Origin: Pedobacter changchengzhani
Lineage (GTDB): Bacteria; Bacteroidota; Bacteroidia; Sphingobacteriales; Sphingobacteriaceae
Reading direction: 5' to 3'
NCBI RefSeq assembly: GCF_004354365.1
Contig: NZ_SJCY01000004.1
Coordinates: 248,001 to 312,000, forward strand
DNA length: 64,000 nt
Under the pieces are notes generated by a model. It was not told the DNA's origin, did no database searches, and was given only the letters and a program-made list of their open reading frames with translations. Position numbers and translations under genes: made by a program. Positions 1-8,004 of this stretch are shown piece after piece. How positions within the stretch are numbered: the stretch's first letter is position 1; the number at the start of each line of letters is the position of its first letter.

Positions 1-221
1 GCGGTAAGCTTTTAATGGATTGTTATTGACATACTTAATCCACTTTTATTCTAAGCTGAATTAACTGAAAGTATAATATTAAAAGGTTCAAATAGTTAAT
101 AAATTGATTGTTTAACTGGTGTTAGTTTATATTTATAAATAAAATTCTCGTTCATTTTCTTTAAAATTATTAACTTACCTGTGTATCATCAAAACCAAAA
201 TTTGTTCGGTTTCTAATTAAA

Positions 222-923
222 ATGAGCATATTCAAATTTAAGCAATTCGATGTAAATCAAAGCAATTGCGCAATGAAAATTAATACAGATGGGGTGTTGT
301 TGGCTACTCTGGTAGAAAGTGATAATCCTAAATACATATTAGATATTGGAACGGGAACAGGCGTTTTGGCTTTAATGATGGCGCAACGTTTTCCAATGGC
401 TCTTGTAGAAGCGGTCGAAATTGATGAAAACGCATCCGCGACTGCGGAAAAAAATTTTCAGTTATCGGCTTTTAGTAATCGATTATCAATTAACAATATA
501 CCAATTGAGCAATATAACAATAAAGAGCACTTTGATTTAATCATTTCCAATCCTCCGTTTTTTGTAAACGATTTAAAAAATATAGAACAAAAAAAAGGAA
601 TTGCGCGCCACACCAACGAAGAATTTTTTGTTAATTTAATTAAAAAGGTTGATGCGCTGTTGAGCGGAACAGGCAGTTTTTGGTTTATATTGCCAATTAA
701 ACAGGCAAAATTATTAATAAAAGATGCGCTAGAAAAAGGGTTAATCCTCGCCAAAAAGATAGAGCTTCACTCTGATGAATCGAAACCGGCTTTTAGGTGG
801 ATTGTTTGTTTAGCCAGAAATGGTGCTCAATGTAAAACAGAACATTTTTACATTTACGAAGGTGAAAAGGTTTATACACAATCTTATAAAGATTTACTAA
901 AAGATTTCTTTTTGCAATATTAA
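222..923 (+). CDS. trmN6: tRNA1(Val) (adenine(37)-N6)-methyltransferase, TrmN6/YfiC family
   Basis: Cytoplasmic SAM-dependent enzyme that in the family methylates N6 of A37 in tRNA1(Val). The 233-aa protein has a Rossmann methyltransferase fold: SAM motif I DIGTGTG at residues 41-47 and the N6-adenine catalytic motif NPPF at 110-113. The N-terminal stretch around CAMKINTDGVLL is typical of TrmN6 and separates it from HemK. Length fits the family. It stands alone, with a degenerate repeat separating it from the next gene. The ATG at 222 begins directly at the family N-terminus. No clear promoter motif was found upstream. Confidence 0.9.
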   Translation: MSIFKFKQFDVNQSNCAMKINTDGVLLATLVESDNPKYILDIGTGTGVLALMMAQRFPMALVEAVEIDENASATAEKNFQLSAFSNRLSINNIPIEQYNNKEHFDLIISNPPFFVNDLKNIEQKKGIARHTNEEFFVNLIKKVDALLSGTGSFWFILPIKQAKLLIKDALEKGLILAKKIELHSDESKPAFRWIVCLARNGAQCKTEHFYIYEGEKVYTQSYKDLLKDFFLQY

Positions 924-933
924 GGTAGTTATT

Positions 934-1016
934 AGTGATGAGATATGAGTGATGAGTGATGAGTTGGCATGAGGTTAGTTATGAGGTAGGAGTGATGAGA
1001 TATAAGTGATGAGTGG
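934..1016. repeat. Degenerate GTGATGAG short tandem repeat
   Basis: About 80 bp made of imperfect iterations of GTGATGAGA/ATATGAGTGATGAG. Related strings occur at 46159-46190 and 31783-31855, so this is a dispersed low-complexity intergenic repeat, not coding. Confidence 0.7.
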
Positions 1017-1062
1017 GGTTTGGCGAAAAAATAAGGCTTAAATAAAAGTAAGTAGGTACAAA

Positions 1063-1554
1063 ATGAAGAAGATTGGATTACTTTCTGATACGCATAGTTT
1101 TTTAGATGAAGCTGTTTTTAAGCATTTTAGCGAATGTGATGAAATTTGGCATGTTGGCGATTTTGGAAATGATGTAGCCGATAAATTAGCCGATTTTAAA
1201 CCACTGCGTGGCGTTTATGGTAATATTGATGATGCTACAATACGGTCGCAGTTTCCGGAGCATAATAGGTTTATGTGCGAAGGTGTGGACGTGTGGATGA
1301 CTCATATAGGCGGTTATCCAAATAAATATGCGCCACAGGTGAAGCCAGAAATCTACACTAAGCCACCTAAAGTATTTATTACCGGTCACTCACATATTTT
1401 AAAAGTAATGTTCGATGATAAAATTAAATGTTTGCATATAAATCCCGGCGCAGCAGGTAAACAGGGTTGGCATAAAGTACGTACCTTAATTAGATTTTGC
1501 ATTACTGACGAAAATATTCATACCTTAGAAGCCATAGAATTATCGGGTAGATAA
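1063..1554 (+). CDS. YfcE/MJ0936-family metallophosphoesterase
   Basis: Small calcineurin-like phosphodiesterase, 163 aa. The five metal-binding blocks are visible in order: D9-x-H11, GDF with D33, GN(I)DD with N54, H81, and GHSH at 108-111. The family hydrolyses phosphodiester bonds with Mn or other divalent metals; the physiological substrate is usually unknown. It lies 19 bp upstream of fbp on the same strand, so co-transcription is likely. The start ATG is directly at the conserved first strand ([10 protein letters not shown]). Confidence 0.88.
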   Translation: MKKIGLLSDTHSFLDEAVFKHFSECDEIWHVGDFGNDVADKLADFKPLRGVYGNIDDATIRSQFPEHNRFMCEGVDVWMTHIGGYPNKYAPQVKPEIYTKPPKVFITGHSHILKVMFDDKIKCLHINPGAAGKQGWHKVRTLIRFCITDENIHTLEAIELSGR

Positions 1555-1573
1555 TGTAAAAAGTACACTAAGT

Positions 1574-2653
1574 ATGATTCACGCCTTTAAAACACTTGGC
1601 CAGTTTATTATTCAGAAACAAGCAGATTTTCCTTATGCTAAAGGAGAACTTTCAAGGTTATTACGAGACATCGGCATTGCCGCCAAAATTGTAAACCGCG
1701 AAATTAATAAGGCCGGGTTAGTTGATATTTTAGGCGATGTTGGTACCACAAATGTGCAAGGCGAACAACAAAAAAAATTAGATGTTTACGCCAATGAACA
1801 ATTTATTGCGGCCTTAACCACCGGAGGCGAATGTTGCATCATCGCAACCGAAGAAGAGGAAGAAATCATCCATATTCAATCTCCAGTATCCGGAAACGCC
1901 AAATATATTGTCTGCATTGATCCTTTAGATGGCTCTTCGAATACCGATGTTAACGTTTCTGTGGGAACAATATTTTCTATTTACCGCCGTAAATCTGTTG
2001 AAGGATTAGCCGATTTAAAAGATGTTTTACAAAAAGGAACCGAACAAGTTGCTGCGGGTTACATCATTTACGGTTCATCAACCATGTTGGTTTATACCAC
2101 CGGTGTTGGCGTAAATGGTTTTACTTTAGATCCATCAATTGGCGAGTTTTGCTTGTCGCATCCACAAATAAAAATCCCTACTACGGGCATTGTGTATTCG
2201 GTAAATGAAGGTAATTATGTTCATTTTCCCGATGGGATAAAAAAATATATCAAATATTGCCAGGTTGAGGATGAATCTACAAATCGTCCGTACACCTCTA
2301 GATATATCGGTTCTATGGCAGGCGATATTCACCGTAGCTTAATTAAAGGCGGCATTTATATGTACCCAACTACAGCGAGTTCGCCTAATGGAAAATTAAG
2401 GTTGCTTTACGAGTGTAACCCAATGGCATTTATTATTGAGCAAGCAGGAGGGAAGGCAACAACGGGTTACGAGCGTATTTTAGACATTCAGCCGGACGAA
2501 GTTCATCAACGTGTACCCATTATAATTGGCTCCATTGAAATGGTAGAAAAAGCCGAAGCATTTATGAAAGAATTTTCTCCAAAAGCAAAATTGACTGAAG
2601 AAAAAACGGACACAAAACTAGAAGCATTAGGTGTTATTGGAGGAATTGATTAG
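1574..2653 (+). CDS. fbp: Class 1 fructose-1,6-bisphosphatase
   Basis: Gluconeogenic enzyme converting fructose-1,6-bisphosphate to fructose-6-phosphate in the cytoplasm. The 359-aa protein has the metal/substrate motif DPLDGSSN at residues 116-123 and the EEEEE acidic loop at about 93-97, both diagnostic of class 1 FBPases; length is normal. It follows the YfcE-like gene by 19 bp. The C-terminal tail after about residue 335 is charged and poorly conserved. Confidence 0.95.
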   Translation: MIHAFKTLGQFIIQKQADFPYAKGELSRLLRDIGIAAKIVNREINKAGLVDILGDVGTTNVQGEQQKKLDVYANEQFIAALTTGGECCIIATEEEEEIIHIQSPVSGNAKYIVCIDPLDGSSNTDVNVSVGTIFSIYRRKSVEGLADLKDVLQKGTEQVAAGYIIYGSSTMLVYTTGVGVNGFTLDPSIGEFCLSHPQIKIPTTGIVYSVNEGNYVHFPDGIKKYIKYCQVEDESTNRPYTSRYIGSMAGDIHRSLIKGGIYMYPTTASSPNGKLRLLYECNPMAFIIEQAGGKATTGYERILDIQPDEVHQRVPIIIGSIEMVEKAEAFMKEFSPKAKLTEEKTDTKLEALGVIGGID

Positions 2654-2796
2654 GCAGTCAGAGTTGAAAGGTAAAAGGTGGGTTTAGGCCATCCCTTGGA
2701 AAAAAGTGAAAAGTATTACTTGATTAACCGGATTTGATTTAGAAGTTTTGTGAGTTTTTTTGGAAAATTAAGGTCAGTGGTAAATAACTTATTTAG

Positions 2797-2866
2797 CCCC
2801 GCTTTACGCTTTATCTCGCTAAACAGCCGAAAAGGCTGTTGCTAGATGTTCGCTCCGATCGGGTTT
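2797..2866. repeat. Intergenic palindromic repeat between fbp and rnhA
   Basis: Contains the hairpin AACAGCC-GAAAA-GGCTGTT at 2822-2840, flanked by GCTTTACGC-type sequence. Similar GCGGGACTTTCGG-type pieces recur near 50.7 kb. It sits between two converging genes (fbp + and rnhA -) and may also help stop transcription, although no long T-tract follows. Confidence 0.5.
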
Positions 2867-2919
2867 AATAACATTGGCTTGTTCTGTGCAGAAACATTAT
2901 TTAGCCCACTGCTATTTTT

Positions 2920-3393
2920 TTACAGCAATGTCGGTTTATTCCTTTCTGCTTCAAAAAAGGAATCAATTGCGAGTGCAGTTTTGTTTTGAGATGCCGCAAC
3001 AGCCAAACGATCGCAACGTTCGTTTTCTGGATGCGCATTATGGCCTTTTATCCACGTAAACCTAACTTTTTGCAATTTATAAACCGCTAAAAAACGCATC
3101 CATAAATCTTTATTTTTTTTATCTTTAAAACCAGTTTTTACCCAATTAAATACCCATTTTTTTTCTACCGAATCTACTACATATTTAGAATCAGAGTAAA
3201 CCATTACTTCATTGTTAATGCTTTTTAGTGCTTCTAACCCAGTAATTACGGCGAGTAATTCCATGCGGTTGTTGGTAGTCATCCTAAAACCACCACTTAA
3301 TTCTTTCTCATGTTTCCCCGAACGCAAAATTGTGCCAAAACCACCCGGACCAGGGTTGCCACTTGCGGCGCCATCTGTGTAAATCTCTATCAT
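2920..3393 (-). CDS. rnhA: Ribonuclease HI
   Basis: Degrades the RNA strand of RNA-DNA hybrids. Using the ATG at 3393 gives 157 aa with the DEDD active site: D7 (YTDGAASGNPGPGG), E45 (NRMELLAV), D68 (YSDSKYVVD) and D128 (NERCDRLA). A GTG two codons upstream is possible, but the ATG fits the family start and sits 8 nt below a TAGCTTTG -7 box. The gene is monocistronic and convergent with fbp. Confidence 0.93.
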   Translation of the reverse strand: MIEIYTDGAASGNPGPGGFGTILRSGKHEKELSGGFRMTTNNRMELLAVITGLEALKSINNEVMVYSDSKYVVDSVEKKWVFNWVKTGFKDKKNKDLWMRFLAVYKLQKVRFTWIKGHNAHPENERCDRLAVAASQNKTALAIDSFFEAERNKPTLL

Positions 3394-3401
3394 AAACACA
3401 A

Positions 3402-3409
3402 CAAAGCTA
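3402..3409 (-). promoter_or_regulatory. -7 promoter box of rnhA
   Basis: TAGCTTTG on the minus strand matches the Bacteroidetes -7 consensus TAnnTTTG. It ends 8 nt before the rnhA ATG, which would give a leader of a few nucleotides at most. No TTTG is seen 19 bp further upstream. Confidence 0.45.
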
Positions 3410-3509
3410 AGTTTTTCGCACTAAATATGTCTGTTTAATAAATTTTTAATTATTCAATCAATTGACGGTTAAGTCATTAAAAAATTTTAATAAAAGTTTG
3501 ATAAAAATA

Positions 3510-3540
3510 TTTGCAGGAAATATTTAAAATCGTACTTTTG
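3510..3540 (+). promoter_or_regulatory. Bacteroidetes-type promoter of tRNA-His
   Basis: TTTG at 3510-3513, a 19-bp spacer, then TACTTTTG at 3533-3540: an exact match to the primary sigma consensus TTTG-N19-TAnnTTTG. Expected start near 3546, about 10 nt before the tRNA. Confidence 0.85.
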
Positions 3541-3557
3541 TTGCACGAAAAAACACG

Positions 3558-3631
3558 GTGGTTGTAGCTCAGTTGGTTAGAGCACTGGTTTGTGGTGCCG
3601 GGGGTCGTGGGTTCGAGCCCCATCATCCACC
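3558..3631 (+). tRNA. tRNA-His (GTG anticodon)
   Basis: Cloverleaf read from the sequence: acceptor GTGGTTG 3558-3564 with CATCCAC 3624-3630, D arm GCTC/GAGC, anticodon stem CTGGT/GCCGG with loop TTGTGGT (anticodon GTG at 3592-3594), variable GGGTC, and T arm GTGGG-TTCGAGC-CCCAT. G at 3557 can be the His-specific G-1, facing C73 at 3631. Pair 5:68 is a U-U mismatch. The CCA end is not encoded (CCG follows). Confidence 0.95.
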
Positions 3632-3641
3632 CCGAGTTTTT

Positions 3642-3674
3642 AAAAGCAGTTCTGAAAAGAGCTGCTTTTTTTTT
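3642..3674 (+). terminator. Rho-independent terminator of tRNA-His
   Basis: AAAAGCAGTTCT (3642-3653), loop GAAA, AGAGCTGCTTTT (3658-3669) running into a T-tract to 3674; 12-bp stem with one G-U pair. It lies 10 nt after the tRNA. Confidence 0.9.
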
Positions 3675-3730
3675 GGTTATTTTATGCAAATTTATTATAA
3701 ATTAATAAGAGCTTTGGAAAGATTGCTTAT

Positions 3731-4002
3731 ATGTGTTTTGAAAATGGAAATATCCATACAAATCCTTTTACCTGTTGCAAGGGACGAACCGAAAAGGTAG
3801 ACCGCCAATATTTCCATCAGGATGAAATACAGTTAATTGTTAGCAAAAAAATTGCTTCCGGCAGGCTGAATATGATCAGGGAAGTATTTTTTTTTGCTAT
3901 TTTTCCGACCCTGCCTATGAGGATATTAAAAAACTAAGAAACGCCCATATCGACAAAGGTATTGCTCCATGGCTGGAGAATTTTTATTTCGCTACAATTT
4001 GA
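3731..4002 (+). pseudogene. Remnant of an unidentified coding sequence
   Basis: This stretch between tRNA-His and the SIR2-STAND gene holds protein-like sequence broken over frames. One frame covers HQDEIQLIVSKKIASGR and is followed, in another frame, by DPAYEDIKKLRNAHIDKG, APWLENFYFATI and a stop at 4002. A run of T near 3889-3896 is a natural place for a slip between them. I do not recognise the parent family. It may be debris of an earlier island insert next to the tRNA. The rest of the 3675-4155 interval shows no intact gene. Confidence 0.35.
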
Positions 4003-4075
4003 TGTTGGCTTTTAACTTTAATTTGAAACGCGCCATCGTGTAGAAAAATATCACACATTTTTATTTTTATTACAT

Positions 4076-4083
4076 TATATTTG
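4076..4083 (+). promoter_or_regulatory. Possible -7 box of the SIR2-STAND gene
   Basis: TATATTTG matches TAnnTTTG, 72 nt before the start codon. No TTTG at the expected 19-bp spacing. Between it and the ATG lies a short AAAGC-TGTG-GCTTT hairpin followed by T, too weak to call a terminator. Confidence 0.3.
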
Positions 4084-4155
4084 CGTTAATATTAACGTGC
4101 CTTCACTCTCCTTAAAGCTGTGGCTTTTTTTGGCAAAAGGTTTTAAATTTTTTCA

Positions 4156-7100
4156 ATGAATTTTGGCTCAGACAAAATGCTTATATCCCGAATTAATGCC
4201 GGATTCAAGCAAAAAAAACAATTTACTTTTTTACTAGGTTCAGGATGTACTCTTTCTAACGGTGCAGGTTCACGTGGCGTATCAAGTGTTAGCGAAGTAA
4301 TATCATTAATAAAAGGTCAATTTGAGGCTGATGGTCAATTAGACATTTTGGAGGATGCCTTAATGATTGAAAATAAAGAGTCCAATCCCTATCAGATTGC
4401 GATGAATACATTATTGCAATGTTATGGACAGGATGATGTAAATAAAGTTATCATTACTGCGGTTTTGAATGCTAGAAACAATTCCATAGTTCACTCAGAA
4501 AATCAGAACGATTCGCTGATTTTAGAGGATATAGAAAAAGATTTAACAGGATGGATTTTACAAGACGGGATAATTGCATTAGGAAAAATTCTTGTGCAAT
4601 ACCCAAGGATTTTTAAAAGTCCAGTGCTAACAACTAATTTTGATCCGCTGATAGAAATTAGCGTTGCTAAAAATAATGGAACGTATGCTCCAACAAGTAT
4701 GACAAATGATGGGAATATTCTAAATGTGGTTAGTAGTCCCAGTGTACAAATTGTGCATCTGCATGGTTATTGGAGGCAAGGGGATACAATGCACTCATCA
4801 ATTCAATTAACTAAAGAGAGAACTTTGTTAAAAGGAGATCTGCGAAAATTACTGCAAAATAGCATTCTAGTCATTATTGGATATGGTGGGTGGGGGGATG
4901 TTTTTACAAATACACTAATTGATGTAGTCAATGAGGGAAATAGCGAAAGTAATGTTTTATGGACGTTCTATGACGATGATGAAGGGTTAATAAGGGACAA
5001 AAACGATGCTCTATTTGAAAAACTAAAAAATAGTCTAGATCAAAGGGTTGTGTTATATAAAGGAATCGATTTTAATTCGATTATGCCAAGACTTTATGAA
5101 ATTATTTCAGGTCGTAAAATTGACTTACCTGGCCAGCAACTAGCGGATGGATCTGTAATTAAGAAGGTTATCAACGTTGTTAGCAAAAAGTTTATGACAA
5201 CTTATGAATGTGACATTCCACCCTCAAATATCCATTGGGTCGGAAGAGTGAATGAGCTCAAAATATTGGATCAAACTAATTACAAAGCATATTTTATAAC
5301 AGGGATTGGAGGGCAAGGAAAATCAGGTCTTGCATCTCATTTTATTTCAACAATTGCAGATACTGATGAGTATGATTTTTGGGATTGGAGAGATTGTAAA
5401 GAAGAGGATAATCGTTTTATAACTATATTTATTTCTTTAATTGAACGAATAACAAATGGAAAATATAAAAGTTTCCAATTAATCAATGAATCTATTCAGG
5501 GCATCATAAATTTATTTTTTAAAGAGCTAGGGGAAAGGAAGTGCGTGTTCGTTTTCGACAATATTGATAATTACATTGATTTAATAAATTTTTATCCTTC
5601 AAGAGGAATAAAAGAGTTGCTCGAAAAGATAATTACAGTTAATCACAACTCTAAATTCATATTTACTTGTCGTCCTGAAATAAATGTAACAAATCCTGTT
5701 ACATTTCAAATTGCTTTGAAGGATCTTGATATCGATGAAACTAAGCAGTTATTTAGAAGTGTGAACTGTTCATTAAGTGATATAATCAAGGAAGAAATTG
5801 CCATAAAGGCTCACCAACTTACTAATGGACATCCTTTATGGCTAAATCTAGTAAGTGCACAATTAATGAAAGGAGAGGAATCGGCTATTGGTTTTATCGA
5901 GGATATAAAAAACTCTAAAGGATCAGACATACAAAATCCCTCTACAATTTTAGCAGTAAATACTCTGAATATCGTTTGGAAAAGTCTTAATCAAAAACAA
6001 GAGATATTAATGCGTGGGCTCTCAGAAAGTGTTGTAGCAGAAACAGAGAAACATTTACGGCAAATAATGTCATCAGAATTGAATGATAATCAATTTAGTA
6101 AAGCATTTAATGCAATAAAAAAATTGAATCTGGTAGTAATTAAATCTGCTCCATTTTCTCCAGAACTATATGAACTCCATCCCTTAGTTAAGGAATATAT
6201 TGTATATAAATTTCCAAAAAAGGATCGTAATAAATACATAACGATGTTTGTGAATTTTTATGACCAAGTAATTCTTTTAGTAAAAAAAACACCTGACTCA
6301 TCAGCACCTTTAAGTTTATTCCAAAATTGGACGAACAAAATTGAGCTTGAAATAAATCAAGAGAATTATATATCTGCTTTAAGCACCTTACACCAAATTG
6401 GCGATTCAATAATAACTGCTGGGTTTATTGAGGAATACCAAAGAGTAGCGACACGTTTTTTTATTGAAGTAGATTTTAACGAAGCGCTTACCAATGAATT
6501 TCCTTATTTTGAAGAGCAATTTAAAAATTTTGTAATATCTATGAGCGAACTTGGCAAATTTACAGAAGCGGAGGCTTTCTTAAATAAATTTTCCAAATCA
6601 ATATCGTTTAAAGGCATGACATATATTTCATTTTGCCATACTTATGCATATCATAACTGGTGTAAAAAAGACTTTATCTCATCAATTGAATATTCCGAAA
6701 AAGCATTAGCCATTATAAATAGTACAAATATCACTATAGGACAAGATGTACCACACACGTTGGCTCTAGCACTCAGAGATACTAGAGATGATACTAATAT
6801 TAGACGTGCACTTGAAATTTTTTGCGAAGGAAAATCAGAAGATGATATAATGATAGAGTTAGAAAAAGAAGAAAAACAATCAGGCTCTTATTATGGTAAT
6901 ATAGGTAGGTGTTTTTGGTTTTTGGGTAAATCTCAAAATGCTCTAAAGCTCATGAAAGCCTCATTTAAAGCGTTATTAAAGGAAAACTATTCCAATTCGA
7001 CCCTTAATAAAGGATTTGCTTGTAATTGGATAATGGAATTGCTACTATCCGAAAAAAGATTAAATGATGCTTACTTCTTTTATAGAATGACCCAAAAGTA

Positions 7101-7236
7101 TTGGGAAATAGTTGCTCCCGTTAAGAAACAAGAATTGGAAAGAGACTATCTAACAATTTTTAAAAATTTAACACAAAAAACGTTATCAAATACAGCGTGG
7201 GAAGTCGAAAAATTTTGTGTCAAATTTATTAATTAA
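4156..7236 (+). CDS. SIR2-STAND NTPase, AVAST type 5 (Avs5)-like antiphage protein
   Basis: Predicted single-gene defence protein, 1026 aa. Residues about 20-320 form a SIR2-like NAD-binding/hydrolysing domain: GSGCTLS 28-34, TNFD 160-163, HLHG 201-204 with the likely catalytic H203, and GYGGWGD 242-248. Residues about 365-640 are a STAND/NACHT-type ATPase: Walker A GIGGQGKS 383-390, Walker B VFVFDNID 464-471, and an FIFTCRPE sensor block with R506. The C-terminal ~380 residues are helical, repeat-like (TPR-type) and would be the sensor. In known SIR2-STAND systems, sensing a phage protein triggers oligomerisation and NAD depletion. A second in-frame ATG lies at 4177. It is flanked by tRNA-His and a gene remnant, and carries no partner gene. 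Function is inferred from domain order. Confidence 0.82.
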   Translation: MNFGSDKMLISRINAGFKQKKQFTFLLGSGCTLSNGAGSRGVSSVSEVISLIKGQFEADGQLDILEDALMIENKESNPYQIAMNTLLQCYGQDDVNKVIITAVLNARNNSIVHSENQNDSLILEDIEKDLTGWILQDGIIALGKILVQYPRIFKSPVLTTNFDPLIEISVAKNNGTYAPTSMTNDGNILNVVSSPSVQIVHLHGYWRQGDTMHSSIQLTKERTLLKGDLRKLLQNSILVIIGYGGWGDVFTNTLIDVVNEGNSESNVLWTFYDDDEGLIRDKNDALFEKLKNSLDQRVVLYKGIDFNSIMPRLYEIISGRKIDLPGQQLADGSVIKKVINVVSKKFMTTYECDIPPSNIHWVGRVNELKILDQTNYKAYFITGIGGQGKSGLASHFISTIADTDEYDFWDWRDCKEEDNRFITIFISLIERITNGKYKSFQLINESIQGIINLFFKELGERKCVFVFDNIDNYIDLINFYPSRGIKELLEKIITVNHNSKFIFTCRPEINVTNPVTFQIALKDLDIDETKQLFRSVNCSLSDIIKEEIAIKAHQLTNGHPLWLNLVSAQLMKGEESAIGFIEDIKNSKGSDIQNPSTILAVNTLNIVWKSLNQKQEILMRGLSESVVAETEKHLRQIMSSELNDNQFSKAFNAIKKLNLVVIKSAPFSPELYELHPLVKEYIVYKFPKKDRNKYITMFVNFYDQVILLVKKTPDSSAPLSLFQNWTNKIELEINQENYISALSTLHQIGDSIITAGFIEEYQRVATRFFIEVDFNEALTNEFPYFEEQFKNFVISMSELGKFTEAEAFLNKFSKSISFKGMTYISFCHTYAYHNWCKKDFISSIEYSEKALAIINSTNITIGQDVPHTLALALRDTRDDTNIRRALEIFCEGKSEDDIMIELEKEEKQSGSYYGNIGRCFWFLGKSQNALKLMKASFKALLKENYSNSTLNKGFACNWIMELLLSEKRLNDAYFFYRMTQKYWEIVAPVKKQELERDYLTIFKNLTQKTLSNTAWEVEKFCVKFIN

Positions 7237-7335
7237 ATTTACAATAATTATGCAAACATTAAAATCGAGTTCAGCCAAGAGCGAAGTTAGCTTATAAGGG
7301 CAAACGTTTGAATTGCACACCACATAATATGCCAT

Positions 7336-7620
7336 CTAGCGCAAGCGGCCTGCTTGTGATATGAAAAAATCCAATTTCAAAATGTTGTAACCCACATGCT
7401 GAACTCTTTTTGATTGTAAAAGACCAGTGGTTGAAGAAAATGCATAGGCCTCATCTGGGATCAAGATTTCAGCAAAATCCCACTTTTTCATTTGGCACAT
7501 TTCAGCAGCTTGTCTTAAGTTGAGCTTACCTGCTTCATACAGCTTGGCTGCAATAAGGCGCACGGTCTCATTGTGCTCTTTCTCAAGGGCTTCAAGAACT
7601 TGTATGGTCATTGTAGTCAT
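7336..7620 (-). CDS. UPF0175-like antitoxin with repeat-derived C-terminus
   Basis: 94 aa. The first ~58 residues resemble UPF0175 small HTH proteins (VRLIAAKLYEAGKLNLRQAA, then an EMCQMKKWDF helix), which usually act as antitoxins of PIN-domain toxins. From about residue 58 the coding sequence runs into a copy of a dispersed repeat (7339-7448), so the last ~36 residues (from about SSTTGLLQSKR on) are read from mobile DNA, not from the normal acidic UPF0175 tail. No toxin gene adjoins it. A TATCTTTA box ends 4 nt before the ATG at 7620. It could be a decaying gene or a novel hybrid protein; expression is unproven. Confidence 0.6.
   Translation of the reverse strand: MTTMTIQVLEALEKEHNETVRLIAAKLYEAGKLNLRQAAEMCQMKKWDFAEILIPDEAYAFSSTTGLLQSKRVQHVGYNILKLDFFISQAGRLR
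7339..7448. repeat. Older copy of the GCGCAAGCG inverted-repeat element
   Basis: Matches the left ~110 bp of the element at 7798-7926, including GCGCAAGCGGCCTGCTTGT at 7339-7357 (two differences from the other copy's end). The right inverted repeat is missing. It forms the 3' part of the UPF0175-like gene. Confidence 0.7.
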
Positions 7621-7710
7621 AATATAAAGATACGTATTATTGAAATTTAAAGCAAAACTTGTACTGATGACAAATCAACGTCAATTATCGAAATTCGGTT
7701 ATTAAAAATG

Positions 7711-7792
7711 TTGCAAAAAAATTATTCAAAAAAAATGGCGCAACTTTCGGGTTGCACCATTTCTTACGCCAAGTTATTTTAAATATTACCCC
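7711..7792. repeat. 82-bp direct repeat, copy A
   Basis: Identical over 82 bp to 9522-9603. It includes a hairpin (TGGCGCAAC/GTTGCACCA) and ends with the TTACCCC that in copy B is the stop end of the 9597-10187 gene. Copies A and B bracket the S41 peptidase gene. Confidence 0.85.
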
Positions 7793-7797
7793 ATCTA

Positions 7798-7926
7798 GCG
7801 CAAGCGTCCCGCTTGTGAAATAAAAAAAATCCAGTTTCAAAATCTTCTAACCTAAATGCTGATCTTTTTTATTTTAAAAGACCAGTGGTTAAAGAAATTG
7901 CATAGGAACAAGCGGGACGCTTGCGC
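7798..7926. mobile_element. 129-bp MITE-like element with 19-bp terminal inverted repeats
   Basis: Starts with GCGCAAGCGTCCCGCTTGT (7798-7816) and ends with its exact reverse complement at 7908-7926. The interior is similar to 7358-7448. No coding capacity. The 7621-8004 interval contains only this element and direct repeat A. Confidence 0.75.
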
Positions 7927-8004
7927 CATAAGCGGATTAACTTTGAGTAGGAGTTTAGTAATTATAATGAATGAGCACCGAAATTTCTTAGTTTTATGGT
8001 ACTG

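Noticed and set aside
3558-3800. Reading frame through tRNA-His and its terminator
   Set aside because: It overlaps a structural RNA and a terminator, and no homology is recognisable.
4107-4131. Hairpin AAAGC-TGTG-GCTTT followed by T in the 5' region of the SIR2-STAND gene, as an attenuator
   Set aside because: The stem is only five base pairs and there is no leader ORF or competing structure.
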